A stretch of DNA of 64,000 bases, taken from assembly GCF_003173615.1 (NCBI RefSeq), contig NZ_QGNA01000003.1:124001-188000 (forward strand), written 5' to 3'. Both the position numbers and the translations under genes were made by a program. Position 1 is the first letter of the stretch. Each line of letters starts with the position of its first letter. The notes under the pieces are model-generated. The model did no database searches, was not told the DNA's origin, and was given only the letters and a program-made list of their open reading frames with translations. Source of the stretch: Falsiroseomonas bella. GTDB taxonomy: Bacteria; Pseudomonadota; Alphaproteobacteria; Acetobacterales; Acetobacteraceae. Shown here piece by piece: positions 48,687 to 56,314 of this stretch.

Positions 48687-49652
48687 TCAGGCCACCCTGT
48701 CGGAGAGAAGGCCCACCGCGAGCGCATAGAAATTGGAGGGATTATAGCGCCGTATCACGTTGAAGTTCGGGTAGATCGCGAAGGCCTGCCCGCTCGCCCC
48801 GCCCGGCAGGAGGATCGCCGTCGGAAGGTCGAGCGCGGGCAGCGGCGCGCCATCCGACCGTCGCACGCCGCGGCGCGCCCATTCGCGGAGCGGCTTCGTA
48901 TTGTCCCGCCGCGCCTCATCCGGGTCGAAGCCGGCCGGCAGCGCGACCTCCCTTCCCCAGAGCTGGTCCTCGCGCCAGCCGGAGCGCGCCAGGTAGTTGG
49001 CGATCGAGCCGAGCGCATCGGCGCGGCTGTCCCAGATGTCGCGCCGGCCGTCGCCATCCAGGTCCACGGCGAGACGGTCGAAGTTCGAAGGCATGAACTG
49101 CGGATGGCCCATCGCCCCGGCCCAGGAGCCGCGCATCCGGTCGGCCGAGACATGCCCGCCGTCCAGGATCTTCAGGGCGGCGATCAGCTCGTTGCGGAAA
49201 TAGGCGGAGCGGCGGCCGTCCCAGGCCAGCGTCGCGAGGCTCTGGATCACGTTGAAGTTACCCGTGAAGCCGCCGTAGTTCGTCTCCAGGCCCCAGATCG
49301 CGACGACCACGCGGGGCGTGACCTTGAAGCGGTCCTGCACGGCTTCAAGCGTCGCGCGGTTCTCGACATAGGCGCGGCGCCCGCCCTCGATCCGCGCCTG
49401 GGAAAGGCGGGCGTCGCGGTACTGCTCCCAGGTCTGGGTGAATTCGGGCTGGCGCCGGTCCAGCTCCAGCACGCGGTCGATCGGCCTGAGGCCGGACAGC
49501 GCGCGCTGCAGCGTCGCCTGGGAGACGCCGGCGGCCCGAGCATCCCGGCGCACGCCGTCCAGGAACGCGTCGAAGCTTTGCGTGGCCGCAAGCGCGCCGC
49601 CCGGCAGCGCGGCAAGGGCGGCGGTGAGCGCGAGTCGCCGTGTGATGGGCAT
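48687..49652 (-). CDS. mltB: lytic murein transglycosylase B family
   Basis: A 321-residue exported muramidase-like enzyme (signal MPITRRLALTAALAALPGGA). The catalytic glutamate is in IWGLETNYGGFTGNFNVIQS, and SWAGAMGHPQFMPSNFDRLA and the calcium-loop-like VDLDGDGRRDIWDSRADALG follow. It releases 1,6-anhydromuropeptides from the wall. The first gene of the leftward mltB-rlpA-dac series, divergent from the porin gene. Confidence 0.94.
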   Translation of the reverse strand: MPITRRLALTAALAALPGGALAATQSFDAFLDGVRRDARAAGVSQATLQRALSGLRPIDRVLELDRRQPEFTQTWEQYRDARLSQARIEGGRRAYVENRATLEAVQDRFKVTPRVVVAIWGLETNYGGFTGNFNVIQSLATLAWDGRRSAYFRNELIAALKILDGGHVSADRMRGSWAGAMGHPQFMPSNFDRLAVDLDGDGRRDIWDSRADALGSIANYLARSGWREDQLWGREVALPAGFDPDEARRDNTKPLREWARRGVRRSDGAPLPALDLPTAILLPGGASGQAFAIYPNFNVIRRYNPSNFYALAVGLLSDRVA

Positions 49653-49836
49653 GGCGGCTGGATGCCACAGGCGCGGCCGGCAGGGCAAACGCCGATGCAG
49701 CCTCGCGCCTGGGACAGACCGCACATGGGGGATACGTCCCGTGCATGACGCCGGCGCGGCGGCCTCGTTACCGTCGCTCGCATCGGGCCGGCGTCCTCCG
49801 CCCTGCGGTTGCGCGCCAAGACGAAGGGAGACGTCC

Positions 49837-51495
49837 ATGCGGCACGCCGCGATCGCCGCAGCACTCGCCGCCGGCTGGCTCGCCATCGGCGGCCAGCCCG
49901 CGCTGGCGCAATCCGACGATGCCGCGACGATTGCCGAGTTGCGCCGCCAGCTCGAAGCCATGCAGCGCCGGCTGGACGCGCTGGAAGCAAGGCAGCGCCA
50001 GCCCGCCGCGCCGGCGGTGGCCGGCGCGCCTTCCCGTCCCGCGCCCGCCCCCGCTGCACGCGCACCCCGTCCGCCTCGGCCCGCGGCGGCGCCGGCGCCC
50101 GTGGTCGCCGTGCCGGCCGCCGCCGCCCCCTCGCCTGCCGCGCTGGAGGAAGCCGCGCGCCAGGCCGGGCGGGAGGCAGCGCTGGAGGCGCTGCGCTCCG
50201 ACCTGCCCGGCATCGCCTTCCGCGTGCCCGGCACCGAGACGCAGGTGCGGCTCTATGGCTTCATCAAGCTGACCTCCTGGCACGACTTCGACAGCCGCAA
50301 CCAGACCGACGCGCCGCCGCCGGCGACCATCCCGCTGCAGGGCAGCGTCGCGGCGATGCAGGGCGGCGACTATGGCATGACCGCCCGCTTCAGCCGGATC
50401 GGCGTGGACACGCGCAGCGAGACCGGCTGGGGCCGCGTGGAGACGCGCATCGAGGGCGATTTCGGCGGCGGGCCACCCACCTCCAACAACGCCGTGTTCC
50501 GCCTGCGCCAGGCCTGGGCCGAGCTGACGCTGCCCGACAACGACTGGCGCGTGCTGATCGGCCAGACCAACAGCCTGTGGAACGAGGGCCTGTTCGAGAC
50601 GATCATCGACGCCACCAACCTCAACCAGTCCTTCGTCCGGCAGGCGCAGCTCCGCCTCACGCGGGTCTGGGCCGATCCGGCGCTGAACCGCACCATCACC
50701 GGCCAGGTCGCGCTGGAGGCGCCGGAGACGAACTATGTGGGCGTCGCCGGCCTGGTCACGCCGACCCAGAACACCGACGGCAGCGCGAGCCCGGCCATCA
50801 ACACCGCGCCCGACCTGCATGTGCGGCTGGGCTGGCGGCAGGACGGGTGGGAAGGCGCGCTGCGCGGCATGCTGCGCCAGCTCTCCATCAACACCAGCGG
50901 CACCACCGCGCCCGCGCCGCAGGGCGAGCAGGACACGCTTGGCTGGGGCGTGGCCGGGCATCTGCGCATGCCGATGAAGGTCATCGCGCCGGCCTTCGGC
51001 CCGGACGAGCTTATCGGCATGGCCTTCGTCGGCCAGGGCATCGGGCGCTACTTCTTCGGCAACACCGGCGGGCCGGACGCGATCACCAATCTCGGCCTCG
51101 CCTCGGCCGCCTCGGGCTTCGACATGGAGGCGATCCCGTCCTGGGGCCTGACCGGCGCCTATCGCCGCTTCTGGACCACGCAGCTGCGCAGCAACTTCAG
51201 CTATTCCTGGTCGAAGCTCGACTACCCGGACTATGCGCGGCAGTTCACGCCGGGCTCCTCCTCGGCGCTGGCGCTCAACGACCAGCTGCAGCAGGTCTTC
51301 GCGAACCTGATCTGGAGTCCCTTCGCGACGCTGCGCGCGGACGGGTCCGTGGACACCGGCTGGCTCGATATCGGGGTGGAGTACCTCTTCACGCGGCGCG
51401 ACCTGTTCGGCGGCGCGGCGGCCGCGATGGGGGCCGGCGGGATCGGGCACGGCATCCAGAACCGCGTCCTGTTCGGCGCCGTCGCCCGCTTCTGA
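49837..51495 (+). CDS. outer-membrane porin (DcaP-like), with N-terminal coiled coil
   Basis: A 552-residue outer-membrane protein. Signal peptide (MRHAAIAAALAAGWLAIGGQ... ending ALA-Q), a short coiled coil (about 27-50, ATIAELRRQLEAMQRRLDAL), a Pro/Ala linker, and a beta-barrel from about residue 140 (ETQVRLYGFIKLTSWHDFD) ending in phenylalanine. The arrangement resembles trimeric DcaP-like porins. AAGGGAG is the ribosome binding site. A longer in-frame start upstream adds no conserved sequence. Confidence 0.9.
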   Translation: MRHAAIAAALAAGWLAIGGQPALAQSDDAATIAELRRQLEAMQRRLDALEARQRQPAAPAVAGAPSRPAPAPAARAPRPPRPAAAPAPVVAVPAAAAPSPAALEEAARQAGREAALEALRSDLPGIAFRVPGTETQVRLYGFIKLTSWHDFDSRNQTDAPPPATIPLQGSVAAMQGGDYGMTARFSRIGVDTRSETGWGRVETRIEGDFGGGPPTSNNAVFRLRQAWAELTLPDNDWRVLIGQTNSLWNEGLFETIIDATNLNQSFVRQAQLRLTRVWADPALNRTITGQVALEAPETNYVGVAGLVTPTQNTDGSASPAINTAPDLHVRLGWRQDGWEGALRGMLRQLSINTSGTTAPAPQGEQDTLGWGVAGHLRMPMKVIAPAFGPDELIGMAFVGQGIGRYFFGNTGGPDAITNLGLASAASGFDMEAIPSWGLTGAYRRFWTTQLRSNFSYSWSKLDYPDYARQFTPGSSSALALNDQLQQVFANLIWSPFATLRADGSVDTGWLDIGVEYLFTRRDLFGGAAAAMGAGGIGHGIQNRVLFGAVARF

Positions 51496-51554
51496 GCCGC
51501 CGCTCGCCCGGCCCCTTCCGCGGGGCCGCCGCCTCGGTCTATGCCGGCACGGAC

Positions 51555-51644
51555 GGATGGGTGGCCGAGTGGTTTAAGGCAGCGGTCTTGAAAACCGCCG
51601 TGGGTGCAAGCCCACCGTGGGTTCGAATCCCACCCCATCCGCCA
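51555..51644 (+). tRNA. tRNA-Ser (anticodon UGA)
   Basis: A 90-base class II tRNA with a complete cloverleaf: acceptor stem GGATGGG/CCCATCC, D-arm GGCCGAGTGG, anticodon stem-loop with TGA at 51589-51591, a long variable arm (GTGGGTGCAAGCCCAC), T-loop GTTCGAATCCC and an encoded CCA end. It lies 59 bp after the porin gene and borders a region of pseudogenes and insertion sequences, a common integration site for genomic islands. Confidence 0.97.
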
Positions 51645-52066
51645 GTTCCCTGAGGCGTCCCGCTCTCCGACAGACCGACCGCCGCGCTGAGTGCCAGGTC
51701 TCCTGGGGTTTTCCGGGCAGACCTGTTGACTGGCCCGGGGCGGAGACTCCCGGAAATCGCTCTCCGGAGGCCACCTCTCTCCGGACCTCCTGACTTAGCC
51801 GATTTAGTACGGAACTCAAAAACCGAGGTAAAAGGCCGGTTTCAGCGCGGTCGCCACTCGCCCTGCTTCGAGCCCCACTTGCCCGAAATCCGTACTTCGA
51901 GAGCGAATACTTTGGTACGGCGGTGACCCATCGATCCAGACGTTTCGTTTCACAGATTGGGGCGGAGCTCGTAGACGTAGGTGGCTTCATCGATGCCCAC
52001 GTGCTGCAGAAACGTCTTGAAGACACCGGGACTTACTGGATCGCGCGTCGGCAGGATGAAGGCTCG
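51645..52066. other. non-coding stretch after tRNA-Ser
   Basis: I see no supportable gene here. The base composition is more AT-rich than the core genome (TTTAGTACGGAACTCAAAAA). An 8-bp inverted repeat AGTACGGA/TCCGTACT lies at 51806-51813 and 51889-51896. A short leftward open frame ending at 51950 reads ILPTRDPVSPGVFKTFLQHV before its stop; it looks like a protein C-terminus but I do not recognise it, and it runs into the patatin pseudogene. No integrase or repeat of the tRNA 3' end is found. Confidence 0.5.
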
Positions 52067-52590
52067 TTTATCGGGGCCACAACCAGTCGCGCCGCCGGAC
52101 TGGTCGGGCCCGATGCCCCTGTAGATCTCCCGCAGCACGGGATCCTTCGCAGGGCCCGATGAAGGCCAGAGGCGCCTTCAGCGCGCCGGTGCTGACGCCG
52201 GTGACGAGCTTGAACTCATGGCGCGTGCCGGTCTCCGTCCAGCCGACCAAGACGCCCGCGCCGAAGGCGCCGTAGTCGCTGCGCCCGACAGGGCGAAGAA
52301 ATGCGCCGGCGGCAAGCGGCGAAGGTCGCCGCCTGGCGCGAGCCCAAGATGCCGCGCCTCCCGCCCCAACGCCGCGAACACCTCGGCGCGCAGTGCATCC
52401 AGCTGGGAGTCGACCCAAAAGCGCGCATTCGGAATACCGGGTATCGTGGCGCTGTCCTGAAGGGGCACCAGGACCGCGGCCTAGCGCCGGATCGCGCCGC
52501 AGGCTGGCAGCGCGAAGGCAAGGACCAGTGCACCCCGGCGGCGAAGCAGCCGGCTCGGAGCGCCTGCGCTGTCGCGGCGGGCCTCAGCCG
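52067..52590 (-). pseudogene. decayed patatin-like phospholipase gene
   Basis: Fragments in three frames match the intact patatin gene at 60.2 kb. From the N-terminus they are a lipobox-like FALPACGAI followed by an in-frame TAG (near 52475), IPGIPNARFWVDSQLDALR with LPPAHFFALSG, then after a frameshift YGAFGAGVLVGWTETGT and FKLVTGVSTGALKAPLAFIG. After another shift comes VLREIYRGIGPD and, shifted back, VRRRDW. The nucleophile motif GVSTG survives, but one nonsense mutation and at least three frameshifts, plus loss of the C-terminal half, make it inactive. Confidence 0.85.
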
Positions 52591-52671
52591 TGTCCGATTA
52601 CCCCTGTGTCGCGTTCGGCGCGTCCCGAAACGATGCCCCTCCATGGCTCTCCCCGTTCTGCTGCCCGCGCG

Positions 52672-53127
52672 TCAGGCTTCCGAACGGACCTCGATGCGCC
52701 CCGCCCGCACGGCGGCGACCATCGCCTCATGGTCGCGCTCGGCCTGGTCGGCATAGGCGGCGGCGAAATCCGCCATCGCGTCCTCGAAGGCCTCGCTGTC
52801 GCCCATGTAGCTGCTGAGCATGACGGGATCGCCCGACCGGCAATGCGCCCGCGCCATCCCTGTGTAGCGCGCATAGACCTTGGTGCCCGAGGGAACCGCC
52901 ACTTCGATCTGCGGCTTGATCTTCACGTCGTTCAGCTGCCGGACATAAAGGTTGAGATAGCCCTTGCCCGCGCCGGTCAGCCAGCCGAGGAACATGTCGC
53001 TCGCCGACTGCATCAGCCGCTGGCCGCGCACCACGCGCTCGCCCGGATGCGTGACAGGGCTTGCGCCGGCATAGGGCTCGAGCACGGATCGCCGCGCCTC
53101 CTTCACCTGCAGGAACAGCGGGTCGCC
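52672..53127 (-). pseudogene. DUF2252 family protein, C-terminal fragment
   Basis: About 150 codons in one clean frame (GTG-initiated if read from 53106) match the C-terminal third of DUF2252 proteins: GDPLFLQVKEARRSVLEPYA, HPGERVVRGQRLMQSASDMF, YVRQLNDVKIKP and a late DFAAAYADQAERDHEAMVAA. Intact family members are around 400 residues or more. Similarity stops abruptly upstream of GDPLFLQ, where sequence of a different origin begins, so the 5' two thirds were lost by recombination. Probably not functional. Confidence 0.75.
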
Positions 53128-53235
53128 TGGTCCAACAACACCGTCCGCGTCCTCGCGCGCAATGTGTCGAACACCAGCATCGACCTCGCCGCGGCGACGC
53201 TGTCGGTTCAGGTGACGAAGCGAAGGGTGCCGTGA
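53128..53235 (+). pseudogene. possible C-terminal remnant of an unknown gene
   Basis: Starting exactly where DUF2252 similarity ends, the opposite strand reads WSNNTVRVLARNVSNTSIDL through to LSVQVTKRRVP and a stop. The composition is that of a beta-rich protein end rather than a shadow frame. I do not recognise the family. It suggests two unrelated gene ends were fused tail to tail by a deletion. Confidence 0.3.
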
Positions 53236-53379
53236 CGACTCTGACGCCGTCGGGGTTACTTACCCGCACCCGGCCAGCCGCGGGCGCCATCACCCGAGGT
53301 CCGCATGGCGGAGCCTGTCAGGGCAGGCGGGCAGCTTCGATGTCGTTCTCCGTAGGCAGGGAGCGTCTGAGCTACACTA

Positions 53380-53928
53380 TCACCCCACCGGGGTGGTCGT
53401 GCTGCGGCTGCGCTGATGCCGCTCGCCGAGCCAGCCGCCGAGCAGGCCGGCAAGGAACGGCACGAGGCCGCCCGCGAGCAGGTTGCCGAGCGTGAAGGCG
53501 CCGCCCAGAAGCAGGCTGAGTGCCACTGCAAAGGCGGCCGAGATTGCGGGCTCGACAACCGTACGGCCGGCTGAGCGGGCACCGACGATGAAGCCACCGA
53601 CGACGAAGCTCAGGAACGACAGCACTGCCGCCAGCAGCAGGCGCAAGCCACCTCCATAGGACGGAGCGCTCGGAGAGGGCGCAGCAGGATCGGCCGGAAC
53701 CGCGACCGAGTCGCCTAGCAGCGGCAGGATAAGCAGCCCGGAAACGAGGCTCAGACCGAGCATGATTGCCGTGCCGATTCCGATCCAACGCCATGTGTGG
53801 ACGGCCCCCTCGATGCAAGGGCATTTTGCGTGTGACGGCGCCGCGGTCGGGTTGCGGTCATGTGTCCGGCCTGTCTGTGCGGTACGAATGACCGCTGGCC
53901 CTGATGCAGTCCGCGACCCAGCTCCCAA
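53380..53928 (-). CDS. hypothetical membrane protein
   Basis: Up to 182 residues with four hydrophobic stretches: IGIGTAIMLGLSLVSGLLIL, LLLAAVLSFLSFVVGGFIVG, ISAAFAVALSLLLGGAFTLG and LLAGGLVPFLAGLLGGWLG. A short cytoplasmic N-terminus contains KCPC, possibly half of a metal-binding site. The start is uncertain because no good ribosome binding site is seen; the first 35 residues may not be translated. No family is recognised. It lies next to the IS5-type element and its upstream region is cut by it. Confidence 0.55.
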   Translation of the reverse strand: MGAGSRTASGPAVIRTAQTGRTHDRNPTAAPSHAKCPCIEGAVHTWRWIGIGTAIMLGLSLVSGLLILPLLGDSVAVPADPAAPSPSAPSYGGGLRLLLAAVLSFLSFVVGGFIVGARSAGRTVVEPAISAAFAVALSLLLGGAFTLGNLLAGGLVPFLAGLLGGWLGERHQRSRSTTTPVG

Positions 53929-53961
53929 TCAATCCATCGCGTTCGAGGACGCCAAGCGTTA

Positions 53962-54822
53962 GGTCGCGTGGACAAACCTGCGGCTGAGGGATTCACAGCC
54001 GGACGCGGGCGTGATTCCACGCTGATCTCTGGGATGGAGATCGGCGTTGATCCGCGGGCTGCTGACGGACGAGGAGTGGTCCTTCTTCGAACCCTTCGTC
54101 GTGTCAGCCAGCCCGCTCGGCGGCCGGCCAGCGCGTGACCACCGGCGAGTGCTCGACGCCATCTTCTGGATCGCGCGCACTGGCGCGCCGTGGCGTGACC
54201 TGCCGGCCGAGCTCGGCAACTGGAACTCGGTGTTCCGTCAGTTCCGTCGCTGGACGGCGTCGGGCCTGTGGGACGTGATGCTGGAAGCCTTGGCCGATGG
54301 CGGCGGCAAGGCCGACCTCCTGCAGATGATCGACAGCACCAGCATCCGGGCGCACCACTGCGCCGCCGGCGGAAGGGGGGGAATCATCGACAGGGTCTTG
54401 GCCGCTCGCGAGGTGGCTTCACGAGCAAGCTCCACATCCGCGGCAATGCGCACGGCCTGCCCATCGCCTTGCACGTGACCGCCGGGCAGGAGGCTGACTG
54501 CTCGAACTACGACGCGCTGATGGAGGCGCGCGACAGCGACCCCGCCATCATGCTCGGCGACAAAGGCTACGACAGCGACCCGATCCGGCAGGATCTGCGC
54601 GACCGCGGCGCCGTGCCGGAGATCCCGACCAAGCGGAACCGCCACGTCCAGCACTGCGTCAGCCGGCCCCTCTACGCGCTGCGCAGCCGCATCGAGTGCT
54701 TCATCAACCGCCTGAAGAACAGCCGTCGCGTCGCCACCCGCTACGACCAGACCGCCGACAGCTTCCTCGGCTTCGCCGCCCTCTCTTCGATCCGTCTATG
54801 GATCAGGTTTGTCCACGCGACC
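53962..54822 (+). mobile_element. IS5-type (IS427-like) insertion sequence, complete
   Basis: An 861-bp element with perfect 19-bp terminal inverted repeats: GGTCGCGTGGACAAACCTG at 53962-53980 and its exact complement at 54804-54822. Both ends are bordered by TA, fitting the short TA target duplication of this group. The transposase is encoded in two overlapping frames with a run of seven G at the junction. It appears structurally intact. Confidence 0.92.
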
Positions 54823-54825
54823 TAG
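54047..54825 (+). CDS. IS5/IS427-type transposase, made by -1 frameshift
   Basis: Two frames: an N-terminal part (143 codons, TTG start with GGAGA upstream, LTDEEWSFFEPFVVSAS) and a C-terminal part (GLGRSRGGFTSKLHIRGNAH onward). The DDE residues are in MIDSTSIRAHH, MLGDKGYDSD and RSRIECFINRLKN. The frames join by a -1 shift at GGGGGGG (54375-54381), a plausible slippery site as in relatives. The stop codon TAG at 54823-54825 lies outside the terminal repeat and is made of the target-site TA plus a host G. Confidence 0.88.
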
Positions 54826-54886
54826 TCGGGTTTCTGCCGGGTCCCGGTCTCGACCGGTTGTGCCATCACTCCGCTTCGCCCCTACG

Positions 54887-56059
54887 CCCCTGCCGGCCGC
54901 GGCATCTCCGGCGGGGAAGCCCTGACCCTCCCTGCTCAGGCCGCCGCTGCAGCGGCGATGGGCGTCGTCGGCGCCCGATAGGCCTCGCCGCGACGCAGCA
55001 TCGCCCAGATGACGCGCGCGGTCTTGTTCGCGATGGCGATGGCCACGACCTTCGCCGGCCGGCGCTCCAGCAGCCGCGCCAGCCAGCTTCCGGCTTCCTG
55101 CGGCCTCTTGCTTCGAATCACCGCGATGGCGCCGATGAACAGCAGGCGCCGCAGGTAGGTGTCTCCGGCCTTGGAGATGCCGCCCTGCCTCGCCTTGCCG
55201 CCGCTGCTGTTCTGACGTGGCGTCAGCCCCAGTGCCGACGAAAGGTGGCGGGCGGAGGTGAAGTTGGAGGCATCGCCGATCGCAGCGACCACCGCCGAGG
55301 CCGTGATCGGCCCGACGCCGGGGATCCTGGCCAGTCGCTGGCTGGCTGCATTGCCCTTGTGCCACTCGATGATCAGCGCCTCGAGCTCTTCGATCTGCGC
55401 CTCCACCGCCTCGATCTGAGCGGCGAGGCAGCGCAGCGAGGCCCGCGCCAGCGGGGGGATCTTGGTGTCCTCCATCCCGACCAGTTCTGCCACAAGATCG
55501 GAGACGCGGTGGATGCCCTTGGCGGTGACGATGCCGAGCTCGGCCAGGTGGCCGCGGAGCGCGTTGACCAGCGCGGTGCGCTGCCCGACCAGCAACTCGC
55601 GGGCGCGGTGCATCATCAGCGCCGCCTGCTGCTCCGGTGTCTTGATCGGCACGAAGTGCATGTTGGGCCGCGTGACCGCCTCGCAGATCGCCTCGGCATC
55701 GGCGGCGTCGGTCTTGCCGCGCTTGACGTAGGCCTTCACGTAGGTCGGCGGCAGCAGCTTAACCTCGTGCCCAAGTGCGGCGATCTCGCGCGCCCAGTGA
55801 TGGCCGGTGCCACACGCCTCGATGCCGACCAGCGTTTTGGGCTGCGCTTCGAAGAAGCGGAGCACCTCGCCGCGGCCGAGCTTGCGGCGCAGCACGACCT
55901 GGCCGGCGGCGTCGACCGCATGCACCTGGAAGAAGTTCTTCGCGATGTCGAGACCGATGGTGACCGGGACGGCCTTTCCGGTAGTCTTCATGGCGGACGG
56001 CTCCTCTCGCTCGATGCCTTCAACAGCTCCGAGCTTGGCACACAGATGCCGCTCAGGGG
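54887..56059 (-). mobile_element. IS110 family (IS1111-like) element, ends approximate
   Basis: The limits given are those of an imperfect sub-terminal inverted repeat: CCCCTG-CCGGCC-GCGGCATC on the left and GATGCCGC-T-CAGGGG on the right. IS1111-type elements have sub-terminal repeats and make no target duplication, so the true ends probably lie somewhat outside these positions (left end at or after 54825, right end before the FNR-type box at 56224). Confidence 0.65.
54936..55991 (-). CDS. IS110/IS1111 family transposase
   Basis: A 351-residue DEDD transposase, full length. The N-terminal catalytic domain has GLDIAKNFFQVHAVDA, GIEACGTGHHWARE and KRGKTDAADAEAICEA (the DEDD acids). The C-terminal transposase_20 domain has IPGVGPITASAVVAAIGDAS and the serine region LTPRQNSSGGKARQGGISK. 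I start at MKTTGKAVPVTIG. No frameshift or stop is seen, so the element may be active. Confidence 0.93.
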   Translation of the reverse strand: MKTTGKAVPVTIGLDIAKNFFQVHAVDAAGQVVLRRKLGRGEVLRFFEAQPKTLVGIEACGTGHHWAREIAALGHEVKLLPPTYVKAYVKRGKTDAADAEAICEAVTRPNMHFVPIKTPEQQAALMMHRARELLVGQRTALVNALRGHLAELGIVTAKGIHRVSDLVAELVGMEDTKIPPLARASLRCLAAQIEAVEAQIEELEALIIEWHKGNAASQRLARIPGVGPITASAVVAAIGDASNFTSARHLSSALGLTPRQNSSGGKARQGGISKAGDTYLRRLLFIGAIAVIRSKRPQEAGSWLARLLERRPAKVVAIAIANKTARVIWAMLRRGEAYRAPTTPIAAAAAA

Positions 56060-56223
56060 CCGTCCACCCCATCAATCCAGGTTTCTGTTCATTGGGTTCG
56101 CTTCAACCTCACCTCGTCCAATTTCCCGCTGAACTACCGCTGACTTCTTGCGCAGCATCTCAGTCCTCGTCCGGCAGGCGATACTCGGAAAAGGCGCACG
56201 CACGTTGTGCCATCATCGGCAGG

Positions 56224-56237
56224 TTGATGCAGATCAA
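56224..56237 (+). promoter_or_regulatory. FNR/FixK-type binding site
   Basis: TTGATGCAGATCAA fits the TTGAT-N4-ATCAA consensus of FNR/Anr/FixK regulators exactly. Its centre at 56230.5 predicts a start of transcription near 56272 for a class II promoter, and a GATACC -10-like element lies between. It is 78 bp upstream of the TPP-enzyme ATG. Low-oxygen activation of that gene is inferred from this. Confidence 0.75.
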
Positions 56238-56314
56238 TGGGTGTTTGGCCCCACGCAGATACCTTCAAGGGTGTGGAAAGCATCAACGGCCCGAGGGGCT
56301 TCAGGAAGGTATCA

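Noticed and set aside
51574-52026. Leftward 150-codon frame ending in GVGFEPTVGLHPRRFSRPLP
   Set aside because: The C-terminal part is the antisense translation of tRNA-Ser, a well-known false protein; the rest shows no conserved sequence.
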